Positions 33,116 to 41,709 of a stretch of DNA of 64,000 nt are shown here, in pieces. Every line of letters starts with the position of its first letter. The stretch's first letter is position 1. Both the position numbers and the translations under genes were made by a program. Source of the DNA: Arthrobacter alpinus (lineage in GTDB: Bacteria; Actinomycetota; Actinomycetes; Actinomycetales; Micrococcaceae); the NCBI RefSeq assembly GCF_900105965.1, contig NZ_FNTV01000001.1:3286001-3350000 (forward strand), written 5' to 3'. The notes beneath the pieces were generated by a model. It did no database searches. It was not told the origin of the DNA and saw only the letters and a list, made by a program, of their open reading frames with translations.

Positions 33116-34390
33116 CTATTGAACACCCTTGATCTTCACAACAAAGACCGCACCCAACAGCCCGATGATCGCGGCAACAACATAGAGCGTCACGTATCCG
33201 CCAAGGAGGGTGACCAGCGGCCACGCGATGAGCGGAGCAATGACCTGGGGTAGGGAATTCGCCACGTTGATCACACCCATATCCTTGCCACGGCTTACCG
33301 CGGATGGCAGGACCTGTGTGAGCAGGGCAAAGTCCACTGCGAGGTAGACGCCGTAACCAATGCCAAGAACGGCAGCTCCCGTTACGGCGCCAATCCAGGT
33401 CGGGAAGAAGGCCAGAATCAGGGCGGCCAAGGCGATGATGGCCGAGGATGCAATGACGAACGGTTTGCGCTTGCCCACCTTGTCAGTCCATCGCCCACCT
33501 ATCACGGCGGTAATCAATGTCAGCACGGCGTAGACGCCAGTAAGGATCAGGACGCCGAATTCCGGGTTTTCATAACCCACGGCGTCGGTGAGGAAAAACA
33601 GCAAATACAGGGTCACCAGGTGATTTCCAACATTGACCAAGAACCGCGTAATCCAAGCCCAAGCGAAGTCTGGGTACCGCCTCGGTGAGATCCAAAAGCC
33701 CTTGGCGAAGTTGAGCCAGGTGAATGGAGGCCTGGCTTGAGCGGGCAGCACCTGGTCATTGGAGAAAAACAGATACGGCACCATCCCCACCAAAAGTCCC
33801 ACGGCACAAATAATGAAGCCCAGTGAGAAGTTCCCTGCTACGACGGCTGCAATGGCGGCACCCAAGAGGATGCCCACCACGGTGCCCATGGAGGTAAGCC
33901 CGCCGATGCTCCCACGTTGACGCACGGGCACCTGGTCGGGAATGGCGGCCGTGGTGGCTGCGAGCGCACCATTGCAGCCCAATTGCACCAGGCACCACAG
34001 CAGCGTCATGGCAGCCACGGTTGGTGCGCCGGCCAAGCCGATCAAGCCGATGGTTCCCAGGAGCGCCCCGATGAAGACCCACGGGACTCTTCGACCAAAC
34101 CTGGAAATGGTCCTGTCACTAAAGGAACCAAAGAGCGGATTTGCAACAAGGGAGACCGCTGCTCCGGCACCCGTGACCAGCGCCAGGATCCCCTCTTTGT
34201 CGGCTTCACTGAAATGTGCGGCCTGCTGGCCCAACAAGACTTGAATGGGTCCGAAGAAGGCGGCGTTGATGCCGATGTTGACCAAAACGACCGAGACGGT
34301 CCACCGGTGCCGCACATTAACTGTGGGTTCTTGAAGCGCCACGCTGTCCGCCTGCTGCGGGGCAGTGCCTTCGGTTTGATTACTAGTCAC
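33116..34390 (-). CDS. MFS transporter (sugar/SLC45-like symporter)
   Basis: The protein has 424 residues and twelve predicted helices. The motif GSFSDRTISRFGRRVPWVFIG between helices 2 and 3 fits the MFS D-R-x-G-R-R pattern with the SLC45/GPH-like SRFGRR; the second half has GGRWTDKVGKRKPFVI. Such proteins take up sugars or glycosides with protons. The start codon is GTG and no strong ribosome site is seen. It lies downstream of the Gfo/Idh oxidoreductase on the same strand (86-nt gap), which supports a sugar role. The solute is unknown. Confidence 0.88.
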   Translation of the reverse strand: MTSNQTEGTAPQQADSVALQEPTVNVRHRWTVSVVLVNIGINAAFFGPIQVLLGQQAAHFSEADKEGILALVTGAGAAVSLVANPLFGSFSDRTISRFGRRVPWVFIGALLGTIGLIGLAGAPTVAAMTLLWCLVQLGCNGALAATTAAIPDQVPVRQRGSIGGLTSMGTVVGILLGAAIAAVVAGNFSLGFIICAVGLLVGMVPYLFFSNDQVLPAQARPPFTWLNFAKGFWISPRRYPDFAWAWITRFLVNVGNHLVTLYLLFFLTDAVGYENPEFGVLILTGVYAVLTLITAVIGGRWTDKVGKRKPFVIASSAIIALAALILAFFPTWIGAVTGAAVLGIGYGVYLAVDFALLTQVLPSAVSRGKDMGVINVANSLPQVIAPLIAWPLVTLLGGYVTLYVVAAIIGLLGAVFVVKIKGVQ

Positions 34391-34476
34391 AGTGGCTTTC
34401 GTCCCCCAGTCATTGCGTTTTCAGGTCTTACGTGGGCACCAGCTTACGCGTCGGCCTCTGCCGGCGGCAGGTGACG

Positions 34477-35502
34477 TTACCGTGCGCTCCGGATTCGTTC
34501 AATGATCCGCAACCCGGCAATGGCGTCCGCAGGATCTACCGGCACCGGGGCACCGTCAAGTATGGCGGCGGCAAGCAGCTCGTAGAAGCGGGAAAAATTC
34601 CCGGGCTCGGTGGGCACAGCGACAGTGTCATTGCCACGCCCAAGGAGGCCCCAGTTGTCCTCGGGTTCAATGCCATAGCCGGCACTGTTGGGCAAAATGC
34701 CTTGCCGGATCTGACTCTCCTGAACGTCGGCCCCGTACTTTACGTAGGCAGCCTCCGAACCCAGCACACGAAAGCGTGGGCCGTTGTGAGCGGCGCAGGC
34801 GTTGAGCCACAGGTGCGATGTCACGCCACTGACATGCTTGAGGGCAATGAAGACATCGTCTTCGGCCTGCTCCATGGGGCGGCGTGCCTCAAGCTCGCCG
34901 TAGACGTTTTCCACGGGCCCGAACAGCTGCAATGCCTGATCAATCAAGTGCGTGCCAAGATCAAAGAGGAGCCCGCCACCGGTAGCAACGGTGGCTTGGA
35001 TCTTCCATTCTTTAGTGATTTCGGGCTGCCAGCGCTCGAGACGAGACTCAAAGCGGCGAACGTCTCCCAGCGCACCCTGCGCCAGCAGTTTCGTCAGCGT
35101 CAGGTATTCACCATCCCAGCGCCGATTTTGGTAGGTGCTCAGAATCTGACCGTGTTCCTTGGCCAAGGCAAGCAACGCCTCACCCTCGGCGCTGGTCAAG
35201 GCGAACGGCTTGTCCACAACTACTGCGCAGCCGCCCCTGATCGCCGCGGCAGCGAGCTGGCCATGACTTGCCGGCGGGGTCGCCACAACCACCAGGTCAA
35301 TGTCGCTGCGACTTCCAGCCCACTCGTCCCGGCTGATGACCTGGGCCTTTGGGTGGGCTGCCCGGGCTTCTGCTTGGCGCCCAGGATCGGAGGCCACAAT
35401 GACGTCTAGGGAGTACTGGTCTAAAAGATCCAACGAGGGACCGTGAAATACACTTCCAGCCAGCCCGTAGCCCAGGAGTGCCGTGCGAATCTTCTGTGTC
35501 AT
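34477..35502 (-). CDS. Gfo/Idh/MocA-family oxidoreductase
   Basis: The protein has 341 residues. The N-terminal Rossmann fold reads RTALLGYGLAGSVFHGPSLDLLDQ, with DLVVVATPPASHGQLAAAAIRGGCAVVVDKPFALT containing the conserved E/D-K-P motif as DKP. The C-terminal domain has GGGLLFDLGTHLIDQALQLFG, the active-site D-x-x-x-H. Family members oxidise or reduce sugars and polyols with NAD(P). There is no ribosome site; TAGGCT ends 7 nt before the start, so it is probably leaderless. It is back to back with the HTH gene, only 36 nt apart. Confidence 0.92.
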   Translation of the reverse strand: MTQKIRTALLGYGLAGSVFHGPSLDLLDQYSLDVIVASDPGRQAEARAAHPKAQVISRDEWAGSRSDIDLVVVATPPASHGQLAAAAIRGGCAVVVDKPFALTSAEGEALLALAKEHGQILSTYQNRRWDGEYLTLTKLLAQGALGDVRRFESRLERWQPEITKEWKIQATVATGGGLLFDLGTHLIDQALQLFGPVENVYGELEARRPMEQAEDDVFIALKHVSGVTSHLWLNACAAHNGPRFRVLGSEAAYVKYGADVQESQIRQGILPNSAGYGIEPEDNWGLLGRGNDTVAVPTEPGNFSRFYELLAAAILDGAPVPVDPADAIAGLRIIERIRSAR

Positions 35503-35538
35503 ATTTTCCAGCCTACCGTCCGCGCTACTATGATTCCC
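35503..35538. promoter_or_regulatory. Compact back-to-back leaderless promoters
   Basis: On the minus strand TAGGCT (35515-35510) ends 7 nt before the Gfo/Idh ATG. On the plus strand TACTAT (35526-35531) ends 7 nt before ATG 35539. The two -10 boxes are 10 bp apart, so each -35 region must lie in or near the other gene's coding start. Polymerase could not occupy both at once. Confidence 0.55.
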
Positions 35539-35925
35539 ATGACATTAGATGCCCCCAAAGTCAGTTCTCCTCTGGCTCCCGCAGCGCAGGAAAAGCTGGC
35601 CCGAACACTTGCCGACAGCAATGATGTGACGGTGTTTGTGGATGGCACGGCCCACCGCCTGGACGACGACGCACGGGAGGTCGTGGTTGATCTCCTGCTC
35701 CGTCTCTCCCGCGGGGATGCGGTGAGCGTAGCGAGTGTCGCTGACCTGCTCACCACCTCACAGGCGGCTGAATTGGCGGGCATCTCGCACACATTCCTGC
35801 GCAACCTCACCGACAGGGGCGAGATTGCGGTCCAGTACCGCGGTTCTCACCGCCGTATCCGGAGCCAGGACATCATGACGTGGCTGGCCGCCCAAAAATT
35901 GGCAGCCCCTGCCACGGAAGCCTAG
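35539..35925 (+). CDS. Excisionase-family HTH DNA-binding protein, antitoxin-like
   Basis: From ATG 35539 the protein has 128 residues; an ATG at 35530 is also in frame but would overlap the promoter box. The C-terminal half is a MerR-like HTH: LLTTSQAAELAGISHTFLRNLTDRGEIAVQYRGSHRRIRSQDIMTWL. The N-terminal half (LAPAAQEKLARTLADSNDVTVFVDG) resembles the Phd/VapB-like region of antitoxins that usually pair with PIN-domain toxins. No PIN gene follows; a TauE exporter comes 34 nt later. So this may be an orphan antitoxin or a stand-alone regulator. A phage origin is not supported by neighbours. Confidence 0.8.
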   Translation: MTLDAPKVSSPLAPAAQEKLARTLADSNDVTVFVDGTAHRLDDDAREVVVDLLLRLSRGDAVSVASVADLLTTSQAAELAGISHTFLRNLTDRGEIAVQYRGSHRRIRSQDIMTWLAAQKLAAPATEA

Positions 35926-35959
35926 TCAGAACGCCTTCATCCATGATTCAGAACTAGCC

Positions 35960-36718
35960 ATGTTGGAATTCGCCGCGATATTTCTTGCAGGCTTTTGGGC
36001 CGGAATGATCAACGTTGTTGTTGGCTCCGGAACGCTTGTCACGTTTCCTGTGCTGCTGCTCTTTGGTTATCCGCCACTGACGGCCAACATCTCCAACAAC
36101 ATTGGCTTGGTGGCTGGTGGATTGTCGGGAACTTGGGGCTACCGCAAGGAACTGGCGCCGAACTTAGCCATGCTCAAACGGCTCTTGCCAGCCTCAACTG
36201 CTGGCGGGCTGGCCGGTGCCATCCTTTTGTTGATGCTGCCACCTTCGGCCTTTAGAACGATTGTGCCAGTGCTGATCATCATCGGCATCCTGATGGTGGC
36301 GTTTGGACCGGTGGTTCAAAGGCGCTTGGCCCTGCGCCAACGTACCGGTCCGTCTCGGAGTGCCGCCGGCCTTATTGCAGGGATTTTTGTGCTGGGAATG
36401 TATGGCGGGTATTTCGGTGCGGCCCAGGGAATCTTGATCGTGGGGCTGATGGGCATTATGACCCGGGTGGCGCTGCAGCAAATCAACGCGGTCAAGAATG
36501 TGCTGACCACTGCCGTCAACGGCATTGCGGCCATCGCTTTCATGGTTTTTGCTTGGGGGTACATCAACTGGCAGGTGACGGCGTTGATCGCGTGCGGTTC
36601 GCTTCTTGGCGGCCTGGTTGGCGCAAGATTCGGCCGGAGGCTCCCACCAGTAGCCTTGCGCGTGACAATCATCGTGGTTGGCACGGCTGCGCTGGCGAAA
36701 CTAGTGATCTTCAGCTGA
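35960..36718 (+). CDS. TauE/SafE-family sulfite exporter / membrane protein
   Basis: The protein has 252 residues and about eight membrane helices in two repeats. Family motifs: AGFWAGMINVVVGSGTLVTFPVLLLFGYPPLTANISNN in the first half and GGYFGAAQGILIVGLMGIM with NAVKNVLTTAVNGIAAI in the second. Members export sulfite, sulfoacetate or other organosulfur anions. It follows the HTH gene by 34 nt on the same strand, so cotranscription is likely. A basis for substrate choice is lacking. Confidence 0.92.
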   Translation: MLEFAAIFLAGFWAGMINVVVGSGTLVTFPVLLLFGYPPLTANISNNIGLVAGGLSGTWGYRKELAPNLAMLKRLLPASTAGGLAGAILLLMLPPSAFRTIVPVLIIIGILMVAFGPVVQRRLALRQRTGPSRSAAGLIAGIFVLGMYGGYFGAAQGILIVGLMGIMTRVALQQINAVKNVLTTAVNGIAAIAFMVFAWGYINWQVTALIACGSLLGGLVGARFGRRLPPVALRVTIIVVGTAALAKLVIFS

Positions 36719-36818
36719 GGCAAGAAATTCATGGACACACCAGCGCAACGGCAGTAGCGTTCCTTTCAGTAATTCGCACGTACCCACTCGCCACGCGGAA
36801 TCCAGCAAGGAGCCTGTC

Positions 36819-37610
36819 ATGAGCCTCTTCGTTACATCAGACGACGGAACTCGCATTGCCTATGACTCCCAAGGTTCAGGCCCAGCGGTGATTCTTGTTG
36901 CCGGCGCCATGCAATTTAGGGCATTCGATCCGGGCACGGCCGCTATGGCCACCCTGCTGTCGGCACAGGGATTTACGGTCATCAATTTCGATCGGCGCGG
37001 CCGCGGCGAAAGCGCAGCGGCGCCATCTTTCACGCTTGCCAACACAATCGATGACCTCCGCGCCCTGATCGAAAAAGTTGGTGGACCGGTGGCGCTGGTG
37101 GGCAATTCGTCAGGGGGTTCCATCAGTTTGGCGGCCGCTGCCGAGGGGCTTGACGTTTCCGCATTGGTGCTCTTTGAGGTGCCACTGCGTGAAGAGCTTG
37201 GCAATGAAGGATCCGATTTCCTGGACGGGCTGCGCGAGAAAATTGCACATGGCACGCCCGATGAAACCATTGAATTCTTCATGAAGGACATGCCGCCTCA
37301 ATGGCTCGCCGGCGCACGCAGCAGCCCCGGATGGTCAACCATGACGGCAATGGCACCTTCACTGGAGGCGGATTCCGAGTCACTCGCTTGGACGCAAAGC
37401 GCCCCACGAAGCGGACTCTTTGCCGACATCACCGCGCGCACGCTGGTACTGGTGGGTGAGCAAACACTGCCCATCATGGCCCCTGCCGCACAGTCCATTG
37501 CCGACACCGTTCCGAACGCACGTTTTGAGCGAATTCCGGCCGCAAACCACAGCTGGGAGCCTACCGTTTTCGCTGAACGTGTGGCTCGCTTCCTCAACGA
37601 GAACGCCTAA
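36819..37610 (+). CDS. Alpha/beta hydrolase
   Basis: The protein has 263 residues. It starts SDDGTRIAYDSQGSGPAVILVAGAMQ with the oxyanion region VAGA, then FDRRGRGES, and the nucleophile elbow VGNSSGGSISLAAAAEG, where Ser sits in G-N-S-S-G. Asp is probably in LVLVGEQTLPIM-like context and His in PAANHSWEPTVF. Such enzymes hydrolyse esters, lactones or epoxides. AAGGAG precedes ATG. No signal peptide, so it acts in the cytoplasm. A degraded reductase gene follows 15 nt later. Confidence 0.9.
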   Translation: MSLFVTSDDGTRIAYDSQGSGPAVILVAGAMQFRAFDPGTAAMATLLSAQGFTVINFDRRGRGESAAAPSFTLANTIDDLRALIEKVGGPVALVGNSSGGSISLAAAAEGLDVSALVLFEVPLREELGNEGSDFLDGLREKIAHGTPDETIEFFMKDMPPQWLAGARSSPGWSTMTAMAPSLEADSESLAWTQSAPRSGLFADITARTLVLVGEQTLPIMAPAAQSIADTVPNARFERIPAANHSWEPTVFAERVARFLNENA

Positions 37611-37624
37611 GGGGAAAGTACACC

Positions 37625-38207
37625 GTGGGAATTGTTCAAGCCGGGATTGCCATGTCACTGGATGGTTACGTTGCCGGACCCCATCAAAGCCTCGATCCGC
37701 CTTCGGGGAGGGCGTGGATGGGCGCCTGCATCATGGGCAGGAACATGTTGGCCCGGGCAGGGACTCCTGGGATGAATCGTGGCAGGGCTGGTTGGGCCTA
37801 ATCCGCCATATCACGGCCCCGTTTTTGTGCTCTCACATTTTGCGAGAGACCCGCCCCCGATGGAGGGTGGCACCACATTCTTCTTTGTCACGGAGGGGGT
37901 CAAGGCCGCACTAGAGCAGGCGAGGTCCGCCTCAGCGGGCGCAAATGTTGCCATTTCCGGCGGCGCCCAAACCCTCAACCAATACCTCGCCGCGGGTCTG
38001 GTGGACGAATTCACGGTGAGCCTTGTCCCCATCACCATCGGCGCCGGAGAGCGCCTTTTTACTGATGTGGGCAGCATCAAATGCGAGCTGATGGACACAC
38101 TCAACCGGACTCGCAACTCATCTCAAGTACAAAATATTGCCACGGCAGGTGGGGCACCCCCGCCTCGTAACCGAGCCGCGATGATGTTGCAATTCCGCGC
38201 CCTTTAG
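37625..38207 (+). pseudogene. Decayed dihydrofolate-reductase-like (RibD C-terminal) protein
   Basis: The remains are in all three plus frames. Frame 2 from GTG 37625 reads GIVQAGIAMSLDGYVAGPHQS, the DHFR-family opening. Frame 1 has GEGVDGRLHHG then GPGRDSWDESWQGW. Frame 3 has PPYHGPVFVLSHFARDPPP and AISGGAQTLNQYLAAGLVDEFTVSLVPITIGAGERLF, to a stop at 38205-38207. About 25-30 residues (the usual WMFE...AFIMGR middle) are missing around 37715, where CTGCATCATGG may mark the join. So the gene suffered at least two frameshifts and one deletion. The C-terminus after GERLF also departs from the family. The intact enzyme is a NADPH-dependent reductase of unknown substrate. Confidence 0.85.
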
Positions 38208-38293
38208 TCGCGGCCACTACCTCCTATTGCCCAGCGGTCGTAGCGTGGTCATTGGGGACACCTTAGTCCTTTTGAGCACACCTGGAGGCTGTC

Positions 38294-38887
38294 ATGAAAG
38301 GGTCCGCGATCTTGGCCATCGTGACAGGGGCAGCATTCCTCTTGGGCGGCTGCACGGGAGGCACTCCCTACGGTGCCCCACCAGCAACCTCGAGCCAGGC
38401 CCCCGCGCCCAGCACCACGACCAGCGGCGGGAGTTCCAGCCCCGGTCCAACCTCGTCCCCGCCCGAGCCAACCGTCCTGCCAACCAACGCCTCAGTCATC
38501 ACCTACTACATTGCCGTGGGCGACGGAGGTACGGCCGGTCCCCTGGTCGGCTGCGGTGACAGCGCCGTCGCTGTGACGAGCCAGTCGGTCAGCTTCACCG
38601 ATCCTGTCGAGGCGGCATTGCGGACGCTGTTGGCCAGCCACACCGAAGAGCTTGGGCAATCGGGCTTGCGGAACGCCCTCTGGCAATCCACCTTGGCGGT
38701 GACAAGCATTGACCGCAACGGCAGCGCCATTACGGCGCATCTGGACGGCACCCTGGCCGTGGCCGGAGAGTGCGACAATCCCCGCATTGAGCAGCAGCTC
38801 CTCCTCACGGCTCAAGAGGCGGCCGCCGGACCGGTGTCTATCACTATCAACGGAAAAACGTTGAGTGAGGCCTTGAGTTTGAAATAG
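38294..38887 (+). CDS. Lipoprotein with GerMN-type domain
   Basis: The protein has 197 residues. The signal peptide ends in the lipobox LGGC, with the hydrophobic core AILAIVTGAAFL. Then comes a low-complexity Pro/Ser/Thr linker (about residues 25-65), typical of cell-wall-spanning lipoproteins. The globular part TYYIAVGDGGTAG, then DPVEAALRTLLAS and DNPRIEQQLLLTAQEAA, fits the GerMN/Gmad domain (spore germination-like, widespread in non-sporing actinobacteria). The exact job in the envelope is unknown. GGAGG lies upstream of ATG. Confidence 0.85.
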   Translation: MKGSAILAIVTGAAFLLGGCTGGTPYGAPPATSSQAPAPSTTTSGGSSSPGPTSSPPEPTVLPTNASVITYYIAVGDGGTAGPLVGCGDSAVAVTSQSVSFTDPVEAALRTLLASHTEELGQSGLRNALWQSTLAVTSIDRNGSAITAHLDGTLAVAGECDNPRIEQQLLLTAQEAAAGPVSITINGKTLSEALSLK

Positions 38888-38906
38888 CGGACGATCCTGA
38901 AAACAT

Positions 38907-38945
38907 TTGATGCCTATTCAGCAACAATGGTTATATCCTGAGCAC
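38907..38945 (+). promoter_or_regulatory. Promoter of the PLP aminotransferase, short or no leader
   Basis: TTGATG (38907-38912) and TTATAT (38931-38936) are separated by 18 nt. The GTG start is 9 nt after the -10 box, so the transcript would begin at or about 2-3 nt before it. No ribosome site is present. Confidence 0.55.
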
Positions 38946-40259
38946 GTGAACACTCCAGCCTCTGACGCCAACGCCGCCGCCGAAACCCTGTCCGAAGAAG
39001 CCGTCGACGCCCTGTCTCGAGCCTCATCCATCGCCGCACCCGCGGGTACCCACAGGCACGAGACCTTGCTGTCAGCCCGCGCCGCGAACATCAAACAGTC
39101 CGCCGTGCGCGATGTTTTTGAAATTTCCATGCAGCCCGGCCTGGTCTCCCTTGCCGGCGGAAACCCTTATTTGCAGTCGCTGCCGCTTGACCGCCTGGCC
39201 GCCACAGCCGCGTCCATTATTTCCGAGCACGGCCTGGAGGCCCTCCAGTACGGTGGGGGGCAAGGCACCTTGGAACTGCGAACCCAGATCTGTGAGGTCA
39301 TGGCCGCCGAGGGCATCCTCGACGCCGATCCCGACAACGTTGTCATCACGGCCGGTTCACAATCGGCCCAGGACGTTGCCGCCAAGGTTTTCTGCGATCC
39401 CGGCGACGTGATCCTCCTCGAGGACCCCACCTACGTTGGCGCCCTGAACACCTTCGAGGCCTATCAGGTGGACGTCCAGCCGGTGGCCGTCGACGAGCAC
39501 GGAATTGTCCCGGCACAGCTCCGGGAGCGCATCGCCGCACTCCAAGCCGAGGGCAAGCGCATTAAAATGCTGTACACGATCCCCAACTTCAACAACCCCT
39601 CGGGGGCAATGCTGGCCCCGCAACGTCGTCAGGAAATCGTCGACATATGCCGTGACGCGAATATTTTAGTTCTTGAGGACAACCCGTACGGGCTGTTGAA
39701 GTTCGACGGCGTCCTGCCGGAGCCTCTGCGCGCGGCCAACGCCGAGGACGTCCTGTACCTAGGCTCGTTCTCCAAGATCTTCGCCCCTGGCCTGCGCATT
39801 GGATGGGCGCTGGTGCCGGCCCACCTCAAACAGCGCTACTACTTGGCCAGCGAAGCCGTAACGCTGTGCCCGCCCACTTTCAATCAACTCCTGGTCAGCG
39901 AATACCTGCGCAATTATGACTGGCAGGGGCAAATCGGCACCTACCGGGCCATCTACGCTGAACGTTGCGCGGCGCTTCTGACAGCGCTGGAGGAGTTCAT
40001 GCCGTCCGGTGTCAGCTGGACCCGCCCGGAAGGCGGCTTCTTTGTCTGGCTGACGCTTCCCGAGGGCATTGATACATATCCGCTGCTGCACAAGGGGATT
40101 GACGCCGGCGTGGTCTTTGTTCCGGGCGCCGCATTCTCCGCGGCCGGCGGGCCCAGCAACAAGCTGCGCTTGGCGTTCAGTGCCGTACCCCCGGAGACCC
40201 TGCGGGAAGGCGTCAAGCGCCTGTCCACAGTTCTCGCGGAGGCCGTCGCAGCCCATTAG
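38946..40259 (+). CDS. PLP-dependent aminotransferase (class I/II, 2-aminoadipate or MocR-core type)
   Basis: From GTG 38946 the protein has 437 residues. The fold type I motifs are VFEISMQPGLVSLAGGNP, QYGGGQGTLELRTQICEVM, ITAGSQSAQDVAAKVF, IPNFNNPSGAML and the PLP lysine in YLGSFSKIFAPGLRIGW near residue 277. This subgroup (LysN/ARO8-like) takes amino groups from aromatic, branched or 2-aminoadipate substrates to 2-oxoglutarate. No HTH is present, so it is not a MocR regulator. The next gene cluster degrades branched-chain 2-oxo acids, but it is convergent, so a functional link is only a suggestion. Confidence 0.92.
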   Translation: MNTPASDANAAAETLSEEAVDALSRASSIAAPAGTHRHETLLSARAANIKQSAVRDVFEISMQPGLVSLAGGNPYLQSLPLDRLAATAASIISEHGLEALQYGGGQGTLELRTQICEVMAAEGILDADPDNVVITAGSQSAQDVAAKVFCDPGDVILLEDPTYVGALNTFEAYQVDVQPVAVDEHGIVPAQLRERIAALQAEGKRIKMLYTIPNFNNPSGAMLAPQRRQEIVDICRDANILVLEDNPYGLLKFDGVLPEPLRAANAEDVLYLGSFSKIFAPGLRIGWALVPAHLKQRYYLASEAVTLCPPTFNQLLVSEYLRNYDWQGQIGTYRAIYAERCAALLTALEEFMPSGVSWTRPEGGFFVWLTLPEGIDTYPLLHKGIDAGVVFVPGAAFSAAGGPSNKLRLAFSAVPPETLREGVKRLSTVLAEAVAAH

Positions 40260-40329
40260 AAAAATGCCGCCGTTGCCGACTTTCGCCGCCGTTAAATCAG
40301 CGGCGAAAGTCGGCAACGGCGGCATTTTT
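40260..40329. terminator. Perfect 30-bp hairpin with A-tract and T-tract, two-way terminator
   Basis: Arms 40260-40289 and 40300-40329 are perfectly complementary over a 10-nt loop, beginning AAAAATGCCGCC and ending GGCGGCATTTTT. The outermost five pairs are A:T, giving U-runs on both strands. It joins convergent genes: the aminotransferase and the E2 gene. Confidence 0.92.
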
Positions 40330-40337
40330 GCTTTTGG

Positions 40338-41696
40338 CTAGTCCAGCAGCAGCGCCGGTTCCTCCATGATGGCCGCAACGTCGGCCATGAAGCGGGCCGA
40401 GAGGTCGCCGTCCACAACGCGATGGTCGAAGGATCCGCCAAGTGTGGTGATCCAGCGCGGAATGACTTCGCCGTCCAGCACCCAGGGCTTTAGCTTGATG
40501 GTTCCAAAGGCCACGATCGCCACTTCGCCCGGGTTGATGATGGGCGTTCCCGTGTCGATGCCCAGTGCACCAATGTTGGTAACCGTCAGCGAGCCGCCCT
40601 GCATGTCCGCGGGCTGCGTCTTGCCCGCGCGGGCCGTGGTGGCCAGCGCATTCAGCGCAATGGCAAGTTCCTTCAGGGACAGGTTCTGTGCATCCTTAAT
40701 ATTCGGGACCATGAGCCCGCGCGGCGTTGCCGCGGCAATGCCAAGGTTCATGAAGTGCTTGATGATGATCTCATCGCCGGTCCAAGTGGCATTGACCGAT
40801 GGGTTGCGCGCGGCCGCCCAAATGACAGCCTTCGCGAGGATCAACAGCGGCGAAACCTTGATGCCCTCGAAGTCGCGGGAAACCTTGAGCCGCTTCACGA
40901 ATTCCATGGTGCGCGAAGCGTCCACGTCGACAAAGATGCTCACGTGCGGTGCCGAGAAGGCGCTCTCAACCATGGCCTTCGCTGTTGCCTTGCGCACCCC
41001 CTTGACCTTGATGCGTTCAATGCGCGGATCGTCGGCCAGGCCGGTGCCCGTGGCGGGAGCCCAGAACGTGCCGGCGCCGTCCTGTTCGGCCGTGCGCTGG
41101 TCCTGGTAGCTGAGCAGGTCCTTCTTGGTCACTTCGCCGCGCAAACCTGTTGCAGAGACCTCATTGAGGTCGATGCCCAGGTCCTTGGCGGCCTTGCGGA
41201 CCGGCGGCTTGGCCAAGACACGGTTGGACTTAGGCGCAGCCTTCACCTGCGTTGGAATGCTCGACGCCGGAGCCTGAGCGGGTGCCATGGCTACGGGAGC
41301 GACCGGGGCAACCAAAGGGGCCGGTGCACCCACCCGCGGGCGGCGCTTGACGGCGTCGGCCTTGGGACCGGAACCAACCAGCGGCTTCATCACTTCCGCC
41401 TCCGGGGCGGCCGGCGCCGTCTGCTGGGCCGGCACTGCAGCAGGCGCCGAAACCTCGGAACCAATGGCAATGATGGGGGTTCCCACGTCCACCGTGTCAC
41501 CTTCGGCCACCATCAACTGAGCCACCATGCCCGCATAGGGCGAGGGTAGTTCAACGATCGACTTGGCGGTTTCAATTTCCACGATGACGTCGTTGACGGC
41601 AACGGTGTCGCCCAGCTTGACCTTCCAGGAGACAATTTCAGCCTCGGTGAGGCCTTCGCCAACGTCGGGCAGGTTGAAATATGACAGCTTCGACAT
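40338..41696 (-). CDS. 2-oxo acid dehydrogenase E2, dihydrolipoamide acyltransferase
   Basis: The protein has 452 residues from ATG 41696, with AGGAAGG upstream. A single lipoyl domain carries the modified Lys at [19 protein letters not shown] (about residue 45). Then there is an Ala/Pro linker, a peripheral subunit-binding domain ([28 protein letters not shown]), and the catalytic domain ending in the active-site [13 protein letters not shown]. It transfers acyl groups from lipoyl to CoA. It is the third gene after E1-alpha and E1-beta, so the complex lacks only E3, which may be encoded elsewhere. One lipoyl domain fits a branched-chain complex. Confidence 0.95.
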   Translation of the reverse strand: MSKLSYFNLPDVGEGLTEAEIVSWKVKLGDTVAVNDVIVEIETAKSIVELPSPYAGMVAQLMVAEGDTVDVGTPIIAIGSEVSAPAAVPAQQTAPAAPEAEVMKPLVGSGPKADAVKRRPRVGAPAPLVAPVAPVAMAPAQAPASSIPTQVKAAPKSNRVLAKPPVRKAAKDLGIDLNEVSATGLRGEVTKKDLLSYQDQRTAEQDGAGTFWAPATGTGLADDPRIERIKVKGVRKATAKAMVESAFSAPHVSIFVDVDASRTMEFVKRLKVSRDFEGIKVSPLLILAKAVIWAAARNPSVNATWTGDEIIIKHFMNLGIAAATPRGLMVPNIKDAQNLSLKELAIALNALATTARAGKTQPADMQGGSLTVTNIGALGIDTGTPIINPGEVAIVAFGTIKLKPWVLDGEVIPRWITTLGGSFDHRVVDGDLSARFMADVAAIMEEPALLLD

Positions 41697-41709
41697 GGTG
41701 CTGGCCTTC

